This document shows, in pieces, positions 57,735 through 64,000 of a DNA stretch of 64,000 bases. The stretch's first letter is position 1, and the number at the start of each line of letters is the position of its first letter. A program made the translations under genes and the position numbers. The notes beneath the pieces are model-generated. The model was not told the origin of the DNA, searched no databases, and worked only from the letters and a program-made list of their open reading frames with translations. The stretch comes from Antedon mediterranea (taxonomy: Eukaryota > Echinodermata > Crinoidea > Comatulida > Antedonidae): NCBI RefSeq assembly GCF_964355755.1, contig NC_092673.1:18917001-18981000 (forward strand), given 5' to 3'.

Positions 57735-57793
57735 ATCTCTCAGAGGATGATGATGAAGACTTAAGTCACAGACTTAGCCCAATGATGCAATAA
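57735..57793 (+). CDS. Candidate last exon of gene B, split by the LINE
   Basis: After the LINE, ATCTCTCAGAGG begins an open stretch encoding LSEDDDEDLSHRLSPMMQ and TAA. Removing the LINE and one ATCT places it directly behind the acceptor CATTTGTATAG at 54498, in phase 1, like all neighbouring exons. It would be the acidic C-terminus if the decayed exon at 53731 is skipped. The LINE would then lie inside the exon and disrupt splicing. Confidence 0.4.
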
Positions 57794-58574
57794 ACATGGA
57801 CATTCTATTCATACAAATGTTAGACGGCGTTAAACTGTTAAAAACTGGTACAGTACAATCTACCTGTGAACTCTTTTATCTGCCAATTGAGTAGTGATTT
57901 GGTTGCGATGTAATGTTAGCGTGTCATACCTCAATGTACAATAGTGTAGATTCCCTGGTATTCCAGAATTAAAACACACTAGTTTTTTTTTTTTTTTCTC
58001 TTTTGTGGCGCAAACACCACTTTTATTCACATTCATATTATCTCATATTACATAAAATCGTATTATTTAACTTGTAAATGTCGTTACAGTTCATAAGTAA
58101 CATTTTTACATATATGAATTCTGTATTACTCCTTTTTTCATTAATTTTCTTATATTTTGTTATACACTTGACAGGATCATCATTATCATCTATCCCGTTT
58201 TAAAATAGTTCACACATTTTCATTTGTTTGTTTTCATTTTACAACCCGGATTATACAATATATTTTATATACATGATAAAAAAAAACAATAATAGCTCAG
58301 TACCACCAGTAACCCGTATCACTGTAATTCCTTTTCGGTTAATCGTATCAAGTTAGAATTTATATTATCATAATCTTATTTCTTAAAGCTACCCATTTTT
58401 CTATACTTGTTTCTTTATTGTTATATGTTTCACATTCAATGTTATATAACATATTGCTTTTAAATGAATTCCATAAAGATTAGTTATTGTCTGGTGTTCT
58501 CTTTCCAAAAAAAATTGGTGTCCCCCTATAATAGGATTAAATCAACCATTTGGCACTCTCAAACGTGTCCCTGT
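57794..58574. other. Probable 3' UTR or downstream sequence, no gene
   Basis: AT-rich with a T run at 57984. Nothing else recognised. Confidence 0.4.
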
Positions 58575-59085
58575 CACTTTAATAGAGGTGTCCTCTGAGT
58601 AGGGGTGGGCTGTAGTGTTAAACATGTTTCCCCTTGTTTTATGAGAAAGTGTCCCCTGAATAGGGGTGAACTAAACAAGGGGTTTACTCCAGTAGTAAAG
58701 AGGAGGGGTGTGTCCCCTGAATAAAGGTGTCCTAAAGAAGGGGTTTACTCCAGTAGTAAAGAGGAGGGGTGTGTCCCCTTAATAGGGGTGTACTAAAGAA
58801 GGGGTTTACTCCAGTAGTAAAGAGGAGGGGTGTGTCCCCTTAATAAAGGTGTCCTAAAGAAGGTGTTTACTCCAGTAGTAACGAGGAGGGGTGTGTCCCC
58901 TTAATAGGGGTGTACTAAACAAGGGGTTTACTCCAGTAGTAAAGAGGAGGGGTGTGTCCCCTGAATAAAGGTGTCCTAAAGAAGGGGTTTACTCCAGTAG
59001 TAAAGAGGAGGGGTGTGTCCCCTGAATAAAGGTGTCCTAAAGAAGGGGTTTACTCCAGTAGTAAAGAGGAGGCGTTCTATTGTTG
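58575..59085. repeat. 61-bp minisatellite, about 8 copies
   Basis: GGGTTTACTCCAGTAGTAAA and GAGGAGGGGTGTGTCCCC recur every 61 bp, with alternating AATAGGGGTGT and AATAAAGGTGT variants. Confidence 0.93.
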
Positions 59086-59160
59086 AAAGATTTATTATAA
59101 GATTTCAGTGTACTAAACGGTACATGAATGTTAGTAACAAAAAAAAAGACGACAAAACAA

Positions 59161-59541
59161 AATAACGATACTGGAATATTTACAAAAAATAGCGGTAATA
59201 ACGGTATATTTTAGAGATATTTTATAAGACCATTTTAACTGTTTTTATATTTTATGTAGATAGAGATGCTTGCTGCCATCCTTTTCTTTTCACTTCATTT
59301 GTCCTTTGCTTTATTTATATTTTTGTATATGCAGTGATGAATTCAAATAAATAATAAAATAATCATTGTGGGATTTCTTTAAATCAGACCATATTTAAAT
59401 TGATTTCATATACTAATTGCTTATTTTGTTAAATTTCATGAACGAGTTATTTTTTAAACTAAGGTGATGCAAAATATTACTATAAAATAATAATGTAAAC
59501 AAGATGATTTATTTGTATATAAAAAGACAATTTACAATAAA
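59161..59541 (+). other. 3' end of gene B with polyadenylation signal
   Basis: The 25-nt block at 59161-59185 equals 3715-3739 in gene A. Another shared block leads to AATAAA at 59536-59541. Between the blocks the two copies have diverged in length (375 versus 280 nt). Confidence 0.55.
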
Positions 59542-59599
59542 ATCCTTTCAATTTTTAATCAGTATTTGTCATTGTGTGCATATGTTGTGATGTTGTGGG

Positions 59600-60174
59600 G
59601 TTTTCCGGGAAAAAAAAATGAGCATGAAACAAATTCCCAAATGATGCTAAGATAACTCTCGATTATGATAGTATTAATTCAAATTCTATAATATCTGGCT
59701 GTGTATTCGGTTTACAAAGCAACCAATACTATCATAATTAGATGCAACTGATTTTCAGCAAGGCAGATTTCTTCTGTCAACGTGTATTCAGCGCATGAGT
59801 AGTTAATTAAAGAATTCAATCAATCAATCAATCGTTCGATTTATACAATTGTTATACAAAAAAATGTATTTTTGATATAATTATGGAGTAAAGAAAACTC
59901 CATGATATAATTACATTATATAGGCCTAGTCACTGTAGTACAGTATTTATTTTTTAGCATACCCGGAGTAGCCTAGCCCCTCTAGCCTACTTTTGTTAAC
60001 ATGGAAAAATGTCGTTAACAAAATGTTTAGCCGTTAAAATTGATGATAATAGGCCCTATGCGTTCCATGTCTGTTCGGCATGACTTGCTTCATACGGGGT
60101 CATTATTAGTTTACTAATCTATTGTCGGGCTAGTATAGAGGCTTAGCCTACTCTAGGCTAGTTGGCTAAGCCTT
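59600..60174. other. Intergenic, nothing recognised
   Basis: AT-rich, with AGGCCTA-type motifs near 59920-60170. Confidence 0.4.
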
Positions 60175-61273
60175 GCCCGGCGGCGATTTTTTTTTTCGTA
60201 CATAAGTTGGGGACCCCCTCATGAAACGTCACAAAATACACATGAATAATTCATCGGTTAAGTTAAATTTGTTGTTCCGTGTGCACCCAAGCGTATAGCA
60301 ACAACAAGAAGTGATCATTAGGCGCAGGAGCCCCGGATGCGATTTTTTTTTTCGTACATAAGTTGGGGACCCCCTCATGAAACGTCACAAAATAAACATG
60401 AATAATTCATCAGTTAAATTTTCTTGTTCCGTGTGCACCCAAGCGTATAGCAACAAGAAGTGATTACAGTTTACACAAGTGCGGTACGATACTATCTCCG
60501 CTGTGGTTGCCGCGTGCGATTTCATAATAGAATAGCGGCGTTTTGTGTGGATTGTCGAAATAATCAGCCTTTAGTTTATGGTGTTTTTAATATAATTTAT
60601 TACTAAAGAATTACGTGTTAAAATTATAGTTTCTATTGATACTATTAGGCCTAATTACTAGTCTCTAAACCCATGTCTATTCTAGTAGTAGCTGTGTTGG
60701 TGTGTGTGACGTGTGTGTTACTTAGTTGGTATGACACAGTCCGAGTAATAGGCCTAAGTCAGCAAAATTAAACAATAAACATTACACAAAAATACATTTT
60801 TTATTCTCGTGGGTCTAATCTTCCCATCTCATGTGTTCATATACGCGCATTTTTAAAGTTTCTTTGAGTACATGCATATTGTTTGATAATAAAATAGCAG
60901 AATTAAAAAATTACAGTACACAAATTATACACATTCTTTATTCTTGTGGGTCTAAGCTTTCTTTGGGCTATGTCCAATTACTACTTAGTTTAATGTCTTG
61001 TCTAGCTGTCGATTAGCCTAGACACATTTTGCCTAGTGGACGTGTGTGTGAAAAAGAGTGCGCGAAGGCAATCACGTGAATTGACCTAGAATCCTAGGCC
61101 TATTGTAGAAAGAATCGTATCGCAGTTGTGTAATCACTTCTTGTTGTTGCTATACGCTTGGGTGCACACGGAACAACAAATTTAACTTAACCGATGAATT
61201 ATTCATGTGTATTTTGTGACGTTTCATGAGGGGGTCCCCAACTTATGTACGAAAAAAAAAATCGCTGCCCGGC
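60175..61273. mobile_element. Long-TIR non-autonomous element with an extra internal end copy
   Basis: The left arm 60175-60314 (GCCCGGCGGCGATTTTTT, TACATAAGTTGGGGACCCCC, GTGCACCCAAGCGTATAGCA) is matched in inverted orientation at 61128-61273. A third copy in direct orientation lies at 60341-60464, right behind the left arm. The interior (60465-61127) encodes no transposase. Confidence 0.82.
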
Positions 61274-61279
61274 GCTACC

Positions 61280-62770
61280 CAGGGCCTACACTCTAGACCT
61301 ATAGACTGGCTTGGAGACTACTGATCACATTCTTACATTCGTAACTGCAAACATGCCACCAAAAACTCATTTGTGGATTATACATAACTAGCATTAGTAA
61401 CCGTCTTCGACGGATGTGAGCCCCGCTGATTTCAACCACGCCGAGAAAACTTGTCTAACGTAGGTTATGTAAAATAATATGTAAGAATTGCAATTGAAGT
61501 CTCATTTTTTTGTTTTAAATCCATTTGTACACAAAGGATTAAAAGAAAGTTATGGTAGGCTAAAGCTGAATGCTTATTATAAATATGCAATGTATGCGCT
61601 CAGTAAAATTCATTGTAATAAAATTAATATAGATCGTCAGAATGCTCGGGAACGCCTATTTTTCATTTCATTTTCTTGAAGTGTATATGTATGATTTATT
61701 ATGATATTAAGAGAACAAAAGTTGATTAAGTCATCATTAATTGCATATTAAATTTTTTTAAATTTATATACCGGTAACGTATAATTCGTCATAGTGACGA
61801 ATTAAATCTAGTTAAATATTATTTTAATTATTTTACCATGCAGTACAGAAATATGTTTCCTTACATGTAGTAGCCGTTTATTACTGAAATACAATGCAAA
61901 TACACAGATGAGACTAAATTTGATGCTTTTATCATTACTGTATTCATGTACATGTAATTAGGAAGCTTATGGAAGAACTATACAAATTACTCCATGGGCT
62001 TATATATTAACACTCACTTAACTGGATAGGACTTTCATTACAAAGGTTTTTATTGGATTGGATAGACAAAAAACAAAAAAAAACATAGCTACAGTATATG
62101 GGAAAAAATGTTAAGGCGTGTAACGTTTTATAAACTTGAAATAAGCAGACTCAGGTGGTCCAACGTTGACAATCCCGAATACCATGATACAATAGGACTT
62201 GTACAGTATCCCTCATGTAAACTGATGTAAGCACTGCAAAGTAAAATTAAAATGCATTACATACTTTTTGATTACAAATTCGGAAATCCAGAGTAAACAA
62301 AGTAAACATTATGATTGGCATCAAAAGGTATAGCCGTAATTATAATTCTGTACCATGATAAGCTGGCAATTATTCGGCGGATTGGTAGAATAATGAAGAA
62401 TACTACGTTCAAAATGGAAGTGAACTGAAGTAATCCACGACCACATGGTTTTTCTTTTACTTAAAAATTGTGCCTATACCCTATTTACTCACCTCTCTCA
62501 AGGGTAATGCTGCCGTTTTTTTCTCGGTTGCTGCTTGTATATTCTTAATGACGCCCTGGAAATTACACACTTCATAGCCTTTTGATCCAGAGGTCGTTTT
62601 TAAAAATATTAAAAGTCATAATTTAATAAATATTTGGTTTACGAACTTTTTAAATAGACCATGACCATCTCCGTTGCAAGATTGATGTTGAGTTCAAAAT
62701 TCAGACCAATCAGAGTTTGTACCGCGGCGTGCATAGCGGACCAACTTTTGTGTTTGTCTTTTATATATAT
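61280..62770. other. Intergenic, nothing recognised
   Basis: No gene. A palindromic patch TTCGTCATAGTGACGAA near 61785 has an inverted look-alike near 29880. Confidence 0.4.
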
Positions 62771-62858
62771 ATCGTTTCAAATTAATTAATTAAATTTCAG
62801 TATATCACCGGGCGGTTTAGAATTAATGTTCTTTGCCTCTTGTGTTTATATATATAAA
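62771..62858 (+). repeat. Direct repeat left of the tRNA-like gene
   Basis: Contains ATCGTTTCAAATTAATTAAT and CACCGGGCGGTTTAGAATTA. Copy 2 at 63115-63209 is identical over more than 80 bp, at an offset of 344. Confidence 0.93.
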
Positions 62859-63008
62859 AGTATCTCTTCGGAGATCCCGCCTCGTGAATAAATATACTGA
62901 AAGATGAGGGCGTATCAATATGATCTCTGTTGCGCGTGCGTACAACTGAGGACTAGTGCTGAATGTTAAAGAGTCGTTATCCAATCGAGTTCGAACAATA
63001 CCATGAAA

Positions 63009-63080
63009 GCCCCAGTGGTCTAATGGTTAGGACATCTGCATATCAAGCAGGCGGTCCGAGTTCGAGTCTCGGTTGGGGCG
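63009..63080 (+). tRNA. tRNA-like gene, anticodon ATC (Asp codon), Glu-like body
   Basis: A 72-nt cloverleaf: acceptor GCCCCAG/TTGGGGC, D stem GTCT/GGAC, anticodon stem TCTGC/GCAGG with seven-base loop ATATCAA, T stem CCGAG/CTCGG with loop TTCGAGT, discriminator G. U33 is present and the anticodon (63042-63044) is ATC, which pairs with GAU. The D-arm sequence TGGTCTAATGGTTAGGA is the usual tRNA-Glu body. A TTTTT Pol III terminator follows at 63083. It could be a functional oddity or a tRNA pseudogene with a changed anticodon. No intron. Confidence 0.8.
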
Positions 63081-63114
63081 ACTTTTTCTCATTCTCACAG
63101 ATTTCCTCATCTTT

Positions 63115-63209
63115 ATCGTTTCAAATTAATTAATTAAATTTCAGTATATCACCGGGCGGTTTAGAATTAATGTTCTTTGCCTCTTGTGTTTATATATATA
63201 TATATATAA
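63115..63209 (+). repeat. Direct repeat right of the tRNA-like gene
   Basis: Second copy of 62771-62858. It ends in a longer TATA run where the Penelope-like element begins. Confidence 0.93.
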
Positions 63210-63212
63210 ATC

Positions 63213-64000
63213 GAAAGAATGACAATGCTGTGGGTATCAGTGGCTGGATCTCAATGGAGATACAAAAATAAAAAGCGAAAAGCTAAATCAAAACGATAAA
63301 GTAAACAGCCAGAAAAGTTAGCAGAGCTTTCGGGCAACACTAGCCCTTCATCAGTGCAAGTGAAGGAATTTGGATAACGTCTTAGTATAAAGCTGGCAAG
63401 TGCTGCCTGGGTGGACAGGAATAAAAGAAATATGACAAAGGGAGCCAGGGTGGAGTCTGAATAAGAGTGGAAAACAAAGAAGGTAGCTTGGTAGAGATAT
63501 AAACAATTTTGGAATGAGACTAAAAAACAGCTTAAATGGTGATTAATATTGAAACTTAAATTTTGGTAGATCTGGGAGTATGTTCCTAATGTTAAGTCCA
63601 AAAGGTTTTGTGGTTTTAAGTAGTAATTCCCAGTGGTTTTCTTTGTCTTTGCGAGTTTTGTCGCTCCATTTGACATCGTGGTCTATTGCAATAACTCTGA
63701 AATTTGCAATCGAGTGACCAGCTGAATTAAAATGTTCAGCTACAGGTTGATCAAGCTTTAATGTTTTGATAGCTGATCTATGTTGTGTCATTCTCATACG
63801 GAGAGTGTTTTTTTTTTCTCCGACGTACTGTTTGCCACAAATATTACAGTATATGAGATAAATGACGTTTTTGGTTAGACAATTAATTGATTGTCTTATC
63901 CGAAAAATGCGGCCAGTTTGGTTACTCTCAAATTTTTCAGTAGAATCAACCAATGAACAAGTTTTGCAAGATTTGCCGCAAAGGTGACTGCCCAAATTTT
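63213..64000 (-). mobile_element. Penelope-like element, 3' part
   Basis: Minus-strand GIY-YIG coding region followed by a non-coding tail. The tail (63218-63370) is the same as the insert at 1.8 kb and carries CTGATGA (complement of 63348-63354) and GAAA (complement of 63328-63331) around a GGGC/GCCC stem. The element continues past the window edge. Confidence 0.85.
63543..63995 (-). CDS. Penelope-like GIY-YIG endonuclease region (partial)
   Basis: 150 codons open to the window edge. The N-terminal Cys motif CGKSCKTCSL is followed by NVIYLIYCNICGKQYVGEKK (GIY-YIG core), RMRMTQHRSAI and PVAEHFNSAGHS. The Arg, His and Asn of the nuclease site are recognisable. The RT domain would lie beyond the edge. 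It belongs to a different Penelope-like family from the 6-8 kb element. Confidence 0.85.
   Translation of the reverse strand: MGSHLCGKSCKTCSLVDSTEKFESNQTGRIFRIRQSINCLTKNVIYLIYCNICGKQYVGEKKNTLRMRMTQHRSAIKTLKLDQPVAEHFNSAGHSIANFRVIAIDHDVKWSDKTRKDKENHWELLLKTTKPFGLNIRNILPDLPKFKFQY

Overview
The window is nuclear DNA from an animal. It is AT-rich, intron-rich and full of retroelements and satellites. Spliced genes with GT-AG introns, a death-domain/ROCO immune-type gene, Penelope-like, CR1-like and Ty3/Gypsy elements, tRNA-derived SINEs and many short islands rich in the AGGCCTAG motif fit a marine invertebrate deuterostome, most likely an echinoderm. That placement is inference, and no species is claimed.

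Host genes. One multi-exon gene on the + strand (gene B, about 32.2-59.5 kb) can be assembled from 18 coding exons whose phases all agree, giving about 1,205 codons. It encodes an N-terminal TKL-type protein kinase, then a Roc GTPase domain, a COR domain, a cysteine cluster, a short acidic and basic linker, a death-effector-like domain and a second helical death-fold-like segment. The architecture recalls DAPK (kinase, Roc-COR, death domain), but has no ankyrin repeats and ends in a DED-like module. A paralogous DED-like exon at 859-1371 belongs to a second gene (gene A) whose front lies left of the window. Gene A (3.7-4.0 kb) and gene B (59.2-59.5 kb) share 3'-end sequence, including a 25-nt identical block and an AATAAA signal, so they look like tandem duplicates.

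Layout. 0-4 kb: LINE scrap, DED-like exon of gene A, a tiny Penelope-like insertion and the gene A 3' end. 5-9 kb: a foldback element with roughly 400-bp arms, interrupted by a structurally complete Penelope-like element (inverted 173-bp repeats, 11-bp target duplication). 9-11 kb: two clusters of an iterated CGATCG-centred motif and a G-run MITE. 11-17 kb: SINE, then a Ty3/Gypsy element with gag, protease and RT, cut off and joined to a LINE fragment. 19-20.7 kb: 89-bp satellite. 21-32 kb: SINE, minisatellites and dispersed repeats, with no convincing gene. 32-54 kb: gene B, with LINEs, a TTAA-flanked MITE and an 88-bp satellite of about 86 copies in its introns. 54.5-57.7 kb: CR1-like LINE with PHD, endonuclease and RT regions, apparently inserted 4 nt inside a candidate terminal exon of gene B. 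58.6-59.1 kb: 61-bp minisatellite. 60.2-61.3 kb: long-TIR element. 63 kb: a tRNA-like gene with anticodon ATC near short direct repeats, then the 3' part of another Penelope-like element on the minus strand.

The main biological object is the kinase-ROCO-DED gene pair. Nearly everything else is mobile DNA that has invaded its introns and flanks.
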